This document shows positions 1 to 7,544 of a DNA stretch of 38,037 nt, in pieces. The notes beneath the pieces are model-generated. The model saw nothing but the letters and a program-made list of their open reading frames with translations, was not told the origin of the DNA and made no database searches. Positions within the stretch are counted from its first letter, which is position 1. Each line of letters begins with the position of its first letter. This DNA comes from Tepidimonas charontis (GTDB taxonomy: Bacteria; Pseudomonadota; Gammaproteobacteria; Burkholderiales; Burkholderiaceae_C): positions 1-38,037 of the forward strand of contig NZ_VJON01000027.1 of the NCBI RefSeq assembly GCF_007556685.1. Reading direction: 5' to 3'. The position numbers and the translations under genes are program-made.

Positions 1-1
1 C

Positions 2-103
2 CTCATTGCGGCCGTGCGCCTCATCGGCCGGTGGCTCGCCCAGCGGCGGCCAACCGAGACCAGTGGCGCCAACCCTGCCCAGCTGCGGCTAAGGGCGGCG
101 TGA
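2..103 (+). CDS. Possible C-terminal end of an upstream gene (partial)
   Basis: This frame is open from the window edge to a TGA at 101-103 and gives 33 residues, Arg- and Ala-rich, ending in LRLRAA. GC content is high here and drops sharply right after the stop, which fits a coding/non-coding boundary. No domain can be recognised from so short a piece, and a chance open frame in GC-rich DNA is possible. Confidence 0.3.
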   Translation, partial: LIAAVRLIGRWLAQRRPTETSGANPAQLRLRAA

Positions 104-742
104 AAATGAATTTTTCAGGGACGACTAATTATTGCAAACGGAACGTTGTGTGATATCTGTGCGGTTTGAGGGTCTGTTTTGAATGTTACATTCAGCTGGT
201 GGTGATTGGGGGTGCCGATAAAATTATCAAAGAGGTCGATTTGAAAAAAGTTAAGGCTATTGGACGTTAACCCATGCGATAGATCGGGCTCATGTTTTCT
301 TGTGTCTCCCAAGCGTAGACTGGCATTCTAGTAAAAGTCAATTGGCTACGGATGGTCTCTCGCGAGGCGTTTTACAGCAATGGGTCTGTCGTTCGATAGT
401 GATACCTCATTAATATAGAAAAACGAGGCAGAAATCGGACCTGTACGAACGTGCGAAGTGCCGTGTAAATCTTACACCTGTATGTCCTTCGGTGCTTCCA
501 GCGTCGGCCGTGATCAAAAAGAAATATGCTTCGTTTCGTTCGACCAAACGCGTCGATGGCGGTATTTTACCTGAGAACGCTCTGCAACGCTACGCCCGTC
601 GGTGGCGGATAGCCCCGATCAGCATGGCGCCACTGAGCGCTCGACCGCGCGAGTGCGCGGGGTGTTTCAGCAGATCTCTTTGCCGCGTCGACGCGCCGAC
701 CCGCGCTGCGCACGAGGGCGTGAAGGAGAGTATCATGTTACC
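104..742. other. AT-richer intergenic stretch upstream of the protease
   Basis: About 640 bases with clearly lower GC than the flanks over the first 400 or so. I see no recognisable gene. A 65-codon minus-strand frame (115-312) and a 20-odd-codon plus-strand frame ending near 269 have no recognisable features. A perfect inverted repeat lies at 463-477. From about 490 onward GC rises and the protease frame is already open from a GTG at 602, so part of 602-742 may be coding if the upstream start is used. The low GC may mark old inserted or decayed DNA. Confidence 0.5.
463..477. promoter_or_regulatory. 15-bp perfect inverted repeat, possible operator
   Basis: The sequence GTGTAA-ATC-TTACAC is a perfect 6-bp inverted repeat around a 3-base centre in the AT-richer region before the protease. 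It resembles an operator for a dimeric regulator. Its half-site spacing does not match the CRP consensus. No -10/-35 pair beside it is convincing. Confidence 0.25.
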
Positions 743-1945
743 ATGGTCACAACTGCGGGCGACTACACCGTTCAGCGCTACCGAGCCATGTCACCGTGGC
801 ATACGGGGGTTGTATTCGTCAGTTACGCGGGCTACGCGGGCACCGGTGCCGTGTTGTACGACGGCAGGGCCATCCTTACCGCGGCGCATTTGTTCGATGC
901 CCGACCCGGGACGGGCTACATCACGTTTTTGCGTGATGACGGCACTTCCTTTACCAGCCCCATCAGCGGCTACCAAATCCATCCTGATTATGAAGCCAGC
1001 AACCTCAACCACGATCTCGCCATTGTGTGGCTGCGGGATCCTGCGCCGCCCGACATAACGCGCTATGACATTTACCGAGAGGGTGACGAGCTGGGGCGTG
1101 CCTTCGAGTTCGTTGGTTTCGGTCAGCCCGGAACCGGCCTCGTCGGACATATAGGGCGAGTGAACGCATGGTTGCGTTTGAAAGCCAACAATCGCTTCGA
1201 CGCCGACGGCGCGGAACTCAAGGCCGCACTGGGTGCTGGTATGGCGTGGGCGCCACGAGCTGGCGTCCACCTCATGGCCGACTTCGACAGCGGCTGGGCC
1301 ACCAATGACGCGTTAGGAGTCCTGTTGGGTCGCGATGACCTTGGTCTTGGTCTCGAAGAGGGGATCATCGCTCCAGGGGACAGTGGTGGTCCAGCGTTCA
1401 TCGACCGGCGTATCGCTGGGGTTGCCAGTTATGGGGCGAGCCTGAGTTATGGATTCATAAGTCCCGATATCGACAGCGACACCAATGCAACCTTCGGCGA
1501 GATCGCCGCATGGCAACGGGTCAGCGTTCATCAGCAGTGGATCGATCAGTCCTTGCGCGCCGGCTATCCTGAGGCGCCCGCCCACGCCGAGGATGTCCAG
1601 CGCACCGTACGCGAAGGCGATACGGGCACCCGCTATGCGTACTTCCTGCTCGAGTTCACCGGCGAGCGCGCGCATCCCGAGCAGATGGTAAGCGTAGACT
1701 ACGCCACCCGCGATGGAACGGCGCGAGCTGGTCAAGACTACCTTCCCGTCACAGGGACTTTGCGACTGTACCCCGGTGAAACACGCGCGGTGATCCCGGT
1801 TGAGATCATCGGTGACACCGTTGCAGAGGAAGACGAGACTTTTTATATGGACGTCTTCAACCCGGTCGGCGGGAGCTTTGGCACTGGCGTAGCCAAGCTG
1901 ACAGCCATGCGCACGATCGTGGACGACGACGTCGGCTGGCTCTGA
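743..1945 (+). CDS. Trypsin-like serine protease with C-terminal Calx-beta domain
   Basis: A chymotrypsin-fold (S1) protease of 400 residues if it starts at ATG 743. The catalytic triad is visible: His49 in LTAAH, Asp91 in NHDLAIV, and Ser214 in GDSGGP. Residues ~284-396 form a Calx-beta domain, with the typical VDYATRDGTARAGQDY stretch and a TIVDDD ending. There is no N-terminal signal peptide. Calx-beta domains are frequent in type I secretion substrates and a type I exporter starts 60 bases downstream, so export by that system is inferred; no RTX nonapeptides are present. Start choice is uncertain: the frame is open from GTG 602, and the best Shine-Dalgarno (AAGGAG, 723-728) sits ideally before an ATG at 735 that is out of frame, and 14 bases before ATG 743. 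Confidence 0.85.
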   Translation: MVTTAGDYTVQRYRAMSPWHTGVVFVSYAGYAGTGAVLYDGRAILTAAHLFDARPGTGYITFLRDDGTSFTSPISGYQIHPDYEASNLNHDLAIVWLRDPAPPDITRYDIYREGDELGRAFEFVGFGQPGTGLVGHIGRVNAWLRLKANNRFDADGAELKAALGAGMAWAPRAGVHLMADFDSGWATNDALGVLLGRDDLGLGLEEGIIAPGDSGGPAFIDRRIAGVASYGASLSYGFISPDIDSDTNATFGEIAAWQRVSVHQQWIDQSLRAGYPEAPAHAEDVQRTVREGDTGTRYAYFLLEFTGERAHPEQMVSVDYATRDGTARAGQDYLPVTGTLRLYPGETRAVIPVEIIGDTVAEEDETFYMDVFNPVGGSFGTGVAKLTAMRTIVDDDVGWL

Positions 1946-1992
1946 GACTTCGGTAAGTGGTCGGCAGGCCGCGTGAAGACGATGTGCTCTGC

Positions 1993-1998
1993 TAGAAT
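1993..1998 (+). promoter_or_regulatory. Candidate -10 box of the secretion operon
   Basis: TAGAAT lies only 6 bases before the ATG at 2005, and that ATG has no Shine-Dalgarno sequence. If this -10 is used, transcription would start at or next to the start codon and give a leaderless mRNA. No good -35 is visible 16-18 bases upstream, so the promoter would be weak or activator-dependent. Confidence 0.35.
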
Positions 1999-2004
1999 TC
2001 CTAT

Positions 2005-2637
2005 ATGAAAACTATCAGCGTCCGCATCCCTTTATCGGTTACCGCCGAGCAGGCGGTGCGGTTGCAGGCGCTGCAGCGGACATTTGCCCAGGCGTGCAAC
2101 CTGTTGGCTCCGCTGGTGCGCGAACACCGATGTTGGAATCGCGTGGCGCTGCACCACCTGGGCTACCGCCTGGTGCGGCAGCAGCTGCCGGCGCTGGGCT
2201 CGCAGATGGCCTGCAATGCCATTTACTCGGTGTGTCGCGCCGCGCGCCTCGTCTTCCAGCACCCGCGCAGCCCATTTCATATTCAACGCTTAGGGGATAA
2301 ACCGCTGCCGCTGCTGCGCTTCGCCGACGACTGCCCGGTCTATTTCGATCGGCACACTTTGTGCGTGCGCCAAGGCAGGGTGTCCATGTACACCCTTGAT
2401 GGCCGGCTGCGCTTCGACCTCGCCTTGCGGCCGCAAGACGAAGAGGCCTTTCACACCATGCGCCTCATCGAAATTGTCTTGGTGGCGCGCGCCGCACATG
2501 ACTTCGAGCTCATCTTCACCCTACAGTCCGATTCTCAATCCACGGTGGAAGGCGGCGACGTCACGACGCTCGGTGCCAGCGCGGCACACGGGGCCGGCAA
2601 CTTTCCCGCGTACTTGATGGTGGAACCAACCGCATGA
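2005..2637 (+). CDS. TnpB-like N-terminal half protein lacking RuvC
   Basis: A 210-residue protein resembling the N-terminal (WED/REC) part of IS605-family OrfB/TnpB. The match covers the opening strand MKTISVRIPL, the helical block ACNLLAPLVREHRCWN (30-45), GSQMACNAIYSVCRAARLVF (65-84), and the later strand pattern with MYTLDGRLRF (128-137) and FELIFTL (167-173). TnpB proteins run to about 400 residues; here the chain stops where the first RuvC motif should begin, so no catalytic Asp/Glu and no zinc finger exist. The tail 175-210 is unlike TnpB. Its stop overlaps the start of the first exporter ATPase (ATGA), so it is the first gene of the secretion operon and looks intact rather than decaying. 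Its function is unknown; an RNA- or DNA-binding regulatory role is speculation. Confidence 0.75.
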   Translation: MKTISVRIPLSVTAEQAVRLQALQRTFAQACNLLAPLVREHRCWNRVALHHLGYRLVRQQLPALGSQMACNAIYSVCRAARLVFQHPRSPFHIQRLGDKPLPLLRFADDCPVYFDRHTLCVRQGRVSMYTLDGRLRFDLALRPQDEEAFHTMRLIEIVLVARAAHDFELIFTLQSDSQSTVEGGDVTTLGASAAHGAGNFPAYLMVEPTA

Positions 2638-4388
2638 ATCCCTCGCCCATCGGCGCTGGGGGCGAGTCGCCCCAGCGCCTGCTCCCGCTGCAGGATCTAT
2701 GGCCGTCGATACGCCGCGCATGGCTGTTTGCCGCCGTGGCCGGTTTGTTGGTGCTGGCGCCCACGTTCTACATGTTCGAAGTGTACGGCCGCGTCGTCGA
2801 AAGCCGCAGTCACGTCACGCTGGCCATGCTCACTTTGGCCGTCGTGTTGGCCTACGCCGTCATGGAGACTCTGGAGTGGGCGCGCGCCGAAGTCATGCGC
2901 GAAACCGCAGCGTGGGTCGACCAGCGATTGGCGCCGCGCATCATCGATGCCATCCACCAAGCCAATCTACGTCGCCCAGGGGCGGCCAATGTCCAGCCTT
3001 TGCTCGACTGGCGCACCGTACGTGACTTCTTTCACCACCCGGTCCTGGGCGCGGCTATGGAGGCGCCCCTGTCATTGGTCTTCTTGCTCATCCTCTACCT
3101 CATTAGCCCGGTCCTGGGTTGGGCGGCGCTGGTCGGGGCCATCGTGCAAGTGGCGCTGGCGTGGTTCAACCAATCCACCACCCAGCCACCGCTGAGCGCC
3201 GCCAACCGCGGGGCCATCGCAGCGCAGCAAGCCGCCGACGGCATGCTGCGCAACGCCGAGGTCGTCGAGGCCATGGGCATGATGCGCGCCCTGCATCAGC
3301 GCTGGTGGAAGCTGCAGCAAGAGTTCTTGCGCCTGCAGGCGCTCGCATCCGATCGCGCCGGCGTGTTTGCCGCGCTCAGCAAATGGGTGCAAGTGGTCTG
3401 GAGTTCGGCGCTGCTGGGGCTGGGCGCGTGGCTGTTGCTCGAAAACGCCCTGCCCGGCGGGGCTGCGATGATGATCGTGGGCTCCGTCCTGGGCGGGCGT
3501 GTGCTCGTGCCGCTGGTTCAAATCGTCACCCAATGGCGCGCCGTGGTCACCGCGCGCGATGCCTGGCAACGCTTGGAAAAATGGATGAATCAATTGCCGC
3601 CTAAGCCGCCGGCCATGCCGCTGCCGCCGCCCAAGGGCCTGCTCACCGTCGAGGGCGTGGTCGTCGCGCCGCCCGGCTCCCAGGTGCCGATTCTGCGCGG
3701 GGTCGCCTTTGTCTTGCAACCCGGCGAGGCCTTGGCCGTCGTCGGACCGTCGGGCTCCGGCAAAACCACGCTGGCGCGGGCGCTCGTTGGCCTGTGGCCG
3801 AGCATGGCGGGCAAGGTCCGCCTCGACGGTGCGGACGTCTTTGGCTGGGACAAGGCCGAGCTGGGCCCGCACATCGGCTATTTGCCGCAAGGCGTCGACT
3901 TGCTCGATGGCACCATCGCGGAAAATATCGCGCGCTTTGGGCGCGTCGACATGCCGCGTGTGCGCGAAGCGGCAGCGCTGGTGGGGCTGGACGATCTCAT
4001 CGCGGCCCTGCCCCAGGGCTACGACACCGTGGTGGGCGCCGAAGGCACCGTGCTGTCCGGTGGCCAGCGCCAGCGCGTGGCGCTGGCACGCGCGCTCTAC
4101 GGGGATCCGGCCTTGGTCGTGCTGGATGAGCCCAACGCGAGCCTCGACGAGGCCGGGGATGCGGCGCTGGTCCAAGCGATTGCCCGCTGCAAGGCGCGCG
4201 GCACCACCTTCGTCATCATCACCCACCGCACCAGTGTGCTGTCCGTGGTCGACAAAATGCTGGTTTTGGTCGATGGTGCCACCAAAGCCTGGGGGCCGCG
4301 CGACGAAGTCCTGGCCGCCCTGCAGCGCCCCGCTGCGGCGACCGCCCTGACCAAAGCTGCCGCCCAACCGCAGGTGCAACCCACATGA
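2634..4388 (+). CDS. Type I secretion ABC transporter, first subunit
   Basis: A 584-residue inner-membrane permease-ATPase of the PrtD/HlyB type, which would energise export of unfolded substrates from cytoplasm to outside in one step. The N-terminal half holds the transmembrane domain (hydrophobic segments at ~33-52, ~62-80, ~145-180 and ~255-310). The ATPase domain has Walker A GPSGSGKTT (~372), the Q-loop GYLPQ, the signature LSGGQRQRVALARAL (~474), Walker B LVVLDEP (~494) and the switch ITHR (~529). No N-terminal C39-like domain is present, as in PrtD/AprD. It overlaps both neighbours by 4 bases. A second, equally complete ABC gene follows, so the working unit may be a heterodimer. Confidence 0.93.
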   Translation: MNPSPIGAGGESPQRLLPLQDLWPSIRRAWLFAAVAGLLVLAPTFYMFEVYGRVVESRSHVTLAMLTLAVVLAYAVMETLEWARAEVMRETAAWVDQRLAPRIIDAIHQANLRRPGAANVQPLLDWRTVRDFFHHPVLGAAMEAPLSLVFLLILYLISPVLGWAALVGAIVQVALAWFNQSTTQPPLSAANRGAIAAQQAADGMLRNAEVVEAMGMMRALHQRWWKLQQEFLRLQALASDRAGVFAALSKWVQVVWSSALLGLGAWLLLENALPGGAAMMIVGSVLGGRVLVPLVQIVTQWRAVVTARDAWQRLEKWMNQLPPKPPAMPLPPPKGLLTVEGVVVAPPGSQVPILRGVAFVLQPGEALAVVGPSGSGKTTLARALVGLWPSMAGKVRLDGADVFGWDKAELGPHIGYLPQGVDLLDGTIAENIARFGRVDMPRVREAAALVGLDDLIAALPQGYDTVVGAEGTVLSGGQRQRVALARALYGDPALVVLDEPNASLDEAGDAALVQAIARCKARGTTFVIITHRTSVLSVVDKMLVLVDGATKAWGPRDEVLAALQRPAAATALTKAAAQPQVQPT

Positions 4389-6139
4389 ACCCAAATAACC
4401 ACGCAGGCCGCAGCGAACTGCGGCGCACGCTGGCGGCATTTCGCCGCGAATTCCTCTGGGTCGGCTTTTTCAGCGGCGTGGCCAACCTGCTCATGCTGGC
4501 GCCAGCGCTGTACATGTTGCAGGTGTACGACCGGGTGCTGGTCAGTCGCAGCGAGTTGACGCTGCTGGCCGTCTCCATCCTGACCTTGTTTTTGCTCGCT
4601 CTCATGGCGCTTGCCGAATGGCTGCGCTCGCGCGTCCTGGTCAAGACCGGTTTGCGCATCGACGACAGGCTCAGCAACCGGATCTTTCAAGCGGCGTTCG
4701 ATGCCAGCCTGCGTCCCAATGGCGCTCGCCAGGGGCGTGCGTTTGCCGACCTCACCGAGCTGCGCCAATTCCTCACCGGCAATGGCATATTTGCATTCTT
4801 CGATGTGCCGTGGGCGCCGATTTACGCAGCGGTGCTGTTTCTCATGCATCCGCTGCTGGGTTGGCTGGCCGTCGTATTCGCACTGGTGCAGGGCGCGCTG
4901 GCGTGGTGGGGGCACCGCCGCGCGCTCGGCCCGACCGAAGCCTTACAGCAGCGGCAGGCCGACGAAGCCCGTTTCGTACAAGCCAAATTGCGCAACGCCG
5001 AAGTCATCGAATCGATGGGGATGCTCGAAGGCCTCAAGCGCCGCTGGGCGCAACGGCACGCCGACGTGATGGCGCAGCACGCGCGCACCCACGCCCAGCA
5101 GCACCGCATCACGGCGTTGAGCAAGTTTCTGCGCTACTGCCAACAATCGTTCATGCTGGGCGCGGGTGCCTTGCTCGTCATCGACGGTGAACTGACCCCC
5201 GGTGCCATGATCGCTGCCAATGTGCTGGCCGGCCGGGCGCTGGCTCCCATCGATCTGCTGGTGGGCACCTGGCGCGCCTTTTTGAGCGCGCGCCAAGCCT
5301 TCCTGCGTCTGCAAGCCCTGCTTGCGCAGCACCCGCCGCGTGACCCGGCATTGCGCCGCACGGCACCCCAAGGCCACATCCGCTTGGTGGGGGTCGTCGC
5401 GCGGGCGCCGGGGCGCGCCGAGCCCATCTTGCGCGGCATCGATTTGGAGCTCGTGCCAGGTACCGTCACCGTCATCATGGGGCCGTCCGGATCGGGCAAA
5501 TCGACGCTGGCGCGTGTCATCATCGGTATCTGGCCCGACGTCGAAGGCGAGGTGCTGCTCGATGAGCGTCCGCTGGCAGACTGGAGCCGCGACGCCCTCG
5601 GTCCGCACATCGGCTATCTTCCGCAAGACATCGAGCTCTTTGACGGCACCATCGCACAAAACATCGCGCGCATGGGGGCCGAGGACTCCGCGCTCGTCAT
5701 CCAAGCGGCGCAGACCACCGGCTTGCACGCCACCATTTTGCGTTTTCCCAAAGGCTACGACACGCCGATGGGGGAGGCGGGGCAGCTGCTGTCGGGCGGC
5801 CAACGCCAGCGCGTGGCGCTGGCCCGCGCGCTCTACGGCAGTCCAGCGCTGGTCGTACTGGACGAGCCCAACGCCAACCTCGACGACGCGGGCGAAGCCG
5901 CGCTGCAGCAGGCGCTGCAGGCGCTCAAGGCCGAAGGGCGCACCGTCGTCGTCATTTCGCACCGTCCGGGGGTGCTCGCCGTGGCCGACCGTGTGGTGCT
6001 GATGCGCGACGGGCGCATCTGGGCGCAGGGGCCGCGCGACGACGTGCTGCGCCGCCTGCAAGCGCCCCACGCGGCCACGCCCGCTGCCACCCCGGCCGAT
6101 CCTACGGTTTCCGGCCCGCATCAGCCGCTGCCCGCGTAA
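4385..6139 (+). CDS. Type I secretion ABC transporter, second subunit
   Basis: A second 584-residue permease-ATPase, clearly paralogous to the one before. The two share motifs such as LAPxxYMxxVYxRV near the N-terminus and ALVVLDEPNAxLD at Walker B. The ATPase motifs are all canonical: Walker A GPSGSGKST (~364), GYLPQ, LSGGQRQRVALARAL (~468), Walker B and ISHR. Neither paralogue shows the degenerate catalytic site typical of asymmetric ABC heterodimers, so either homodimers or a symmetric heterodimer is possible. Its start overlaps the previous stop (ATGA), which suggests translational coupling and similar amounts of the two subunits. Confidence 0.93.
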   Translation: MNPNNHAGRSELRRTLAAFRREFLWVGFFSGVANLLMLAPALYMLQVYDRVLVSRSELTLLAVSILTLFLLALMALAEWLRSRVLVKTGLRIDDRLSNRIFQAAFDASLRPNGARQGRAFADLTELRQFLTGNGIFAFFDVPWAPIYAAVLFLMHPLLGWLAVVFALVQGALAWWGHRRALGPTEALQQRQADEARFVQAKLRNAEVIESMGMLEGLKRRWAQRHADVMAQHARTHAQQHRITALSKFLRYCQQSFMLGAGALLVIDGELTPGAMIAANVLAGRALAPIDLLVGTWRAFLSARQAFLRLQALLAQHPPRDPALRRTAPQGHIRLVGVVARAPGRAEPILRGIDLELVPGTVTVIMGPSGSGKSTLARVIIGIWPDVEGEVLLDERPLADWSRDALGPHIGYLPQDIELFDGTIAQNIARMGAEDSALVIQAAQTTGLHATILRFPKGYDTPMGEAGQLLSGGQRQRVALARALYGSPALVVLDEPNANLDDAGEAALQQALQALKAEGRTVVVISHRPGVLAVADRVVLMRDGRIWAQGPRDDVLRRLQAPHAATPAATPADPTVSGPHQPLPA

Positions 6140-6181
6140 AGCTGCGATCTCGCATACACCGTTTTCACCCACTCCGCATCC

Positions 6182-7540
6182 ATGAACCACCCCGTGCCCG
6201 CTTCCCAAATACCCGACGAGGCGTCACTGCCTGCACCTGCCCTCGATGCGCCCTCCGTCAGGCCCCCCAGCCGGGCGGCCCGCTGGGGGGCCTGGGTGAT
6301 GGCCTTGGGCTTTGGCGGCTTCCTGCTCTGGGCGGCCCTGGCCCCGTTGGACGAGGGTGTCCCCGCGCACGGGGCGGTGGCCATCGACACCAAACGCAAA
6401 GCCGTGCAGCACTTGAGCGGCGGCATCGTACGTGAAGTGCACGTGCGCGAAGGCGACCTCGTGCGCGAAGGGCAGCTGCTCTTCGTGCTCGACGATGCGG
6501 TGGCCAAAGCCAATTTCGAAACCGTGCGCCAACGCTACCTCGGTCTGCGCGCGATGCAAGGCCGCTTGTTGGCCGAGCGCGTCGGCGCCGCCAGCATCGA
6601 CTGGCATCCAGACGTGCGCGCTGAACAAGGCGATCCCTGGATCGAGGCCCAGATGCTCGCCCAGCAACAACTGCTGCAATCGCGTCGCGCCGCCCTGCAG
6701 GCAGAGCTGCAAGCCATCGAAGAGGCCATCCAGGGCCAGCAGGCCCTCCTGCGCGCCTACGAGGGCGTCCTGCCGGCGCGCCGCCAGCAACTGGCCTTGC
6801 TGCAAGAGGACTTGCGCAACCTCTCGGGCCTGGTCGAAGAGGGCTACGCCCCGCGCGTGCGCCAAAACGATTTGCAGCGCCAAGTGGCCGAACTGCAAGC
6901 CAGCCTCACCGAGCTGCAAGGCAACATCCAGCGCGCGCAGCGCACCATGGCCGAGCTGCGCCAGCGTGCCGTGGCGCGCCAGCAAGACTTTCGCAAAGCG
7001 GTCGAAGACGAGCTCAGTCGCGTCACCCTCGAAGCCCAAGCCGACCAACAGCGCTACCAGGCCGCCCGCGCGGAACTGCAGCGCACGCGCATCACCGCGC
7101 CGGCGCAAGGCCAAGTCGTCGGCCTGGCGGTGCAAACCGTGGGCGCGGTCATCCAACCCGGGCAAAAACTGCTCGACATCGTACCCGAGGATGAGCCGCT
7201 GCTGCTGGAAGCCCGGCTCGAGCCTCACCTGATCGACAAAGTGCGCGCCGGCCTCAAGACCGACGTTCGCTTCTCGGCTTTCTCGCATACGCCGCAACTG
7301 GTCGTCGAAGGCGAAGTCGCCTCGGTGTCGCAAGACCTGCTCACCGACCCCCACACCGGCGCGGGCTTTTACTTGTTGCGCGTGGCGCTCACGCCGCAAG
7401 GCATGGCGGCGCTCGGGCAGCGCCGCTTGCAGCCGGGCATGCCGGCCGACATCATCATCAAAACGGGTGAGCGCTCGTTGCTGACCTACCTGATGGGCCC
7501 GCTGGTGCGCCGGGTCGCCGCCAGTCTCAAGGAGGAGTGA
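6182..7540 (+). CDS. HlyD-type periplasmic adaptor of the type I system
   Basis: A 452-residue membrane-fusion protein linking the ABC pair to the outer-membrane channel. It has a proline-rich cytoplasmic N-terminus, one transmembrane helix (~40-57), a biotinyl/lipoyl-like strand region (AVAIDTKRKAVQHLSGGIV, ~65-85), a long Gln/Glu/Leu-rich coiled-coil hairpin (~125-300), the second lipoyl half (~303-335, with VVGLAVQTVGAVIQPGQKLL) and a beta-barrel C-terminus. This is the PrtE/HlyD layout. The gene lies 42 bases after the second ATPase, and I see no good Shine-Dalgarno before ATG 6182. It is followed 4 bases after its stop by the TolC-type gene. Confidence 0.92.
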   Translation: MNHPVPASQIPDEASLPAPALDAPSVRPPSRAARWGAWVMALGFGGFLLWAALAPLDEGVPAHGAVAIDTKRKAVQHLSGGIVREVHVREGDLVREGQLLFVLDDAVAKANFETVRQRYLGLRAMQGRLLAERVGAASIDWHPDVRAEQGDPWIEAQMLAQQQLLQSRRAALQAELQAIEEAIQGQQALLRAYEGVLPARRQQLALLQEDLRNLSGLVEEGYAPRVRQNDLQRQVAELQASLTELQGNIQRAQRTMAELRQRAVARQQDFRKAVEDELSRVTLEAQADQQRYQAARAELQRTRITAPAQGQVVGLAVQTVGAVIQPGQKLLDIVPEDEPLLLEARLEPHLIDKVRAGLKTDVRFSAFSHTPQLVVEGEVASVSQDLLTDPHTGAGFYLLRVALTPQGMAALGQRRLQPGMPADIIIKTGERSLLTYLMGPLVRRVAASLKEE

Positions 7541-7544
7541 GCCG

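Noticed and set aside
115-312. 65-codon minus-strand ORF in the AT-richer left region
   Set aside because: There is no clear Shine-Dalgarno, domain or coupling, and a chance frame is likely.
463-477. CRP or FNR site
   Set aside because: The half-sites and the 3-base spacing do not fit TGTGA-N6-TCACA or TTGAT-N4-ATCAA.
492-1058. 188-codon plus-strand frame with a well-placed Shine-Dalgarno before ATG 735
   Set aside because: Its product is a frame-shadow of the protease with no domain. I kept only the note that it complicates the protease start.
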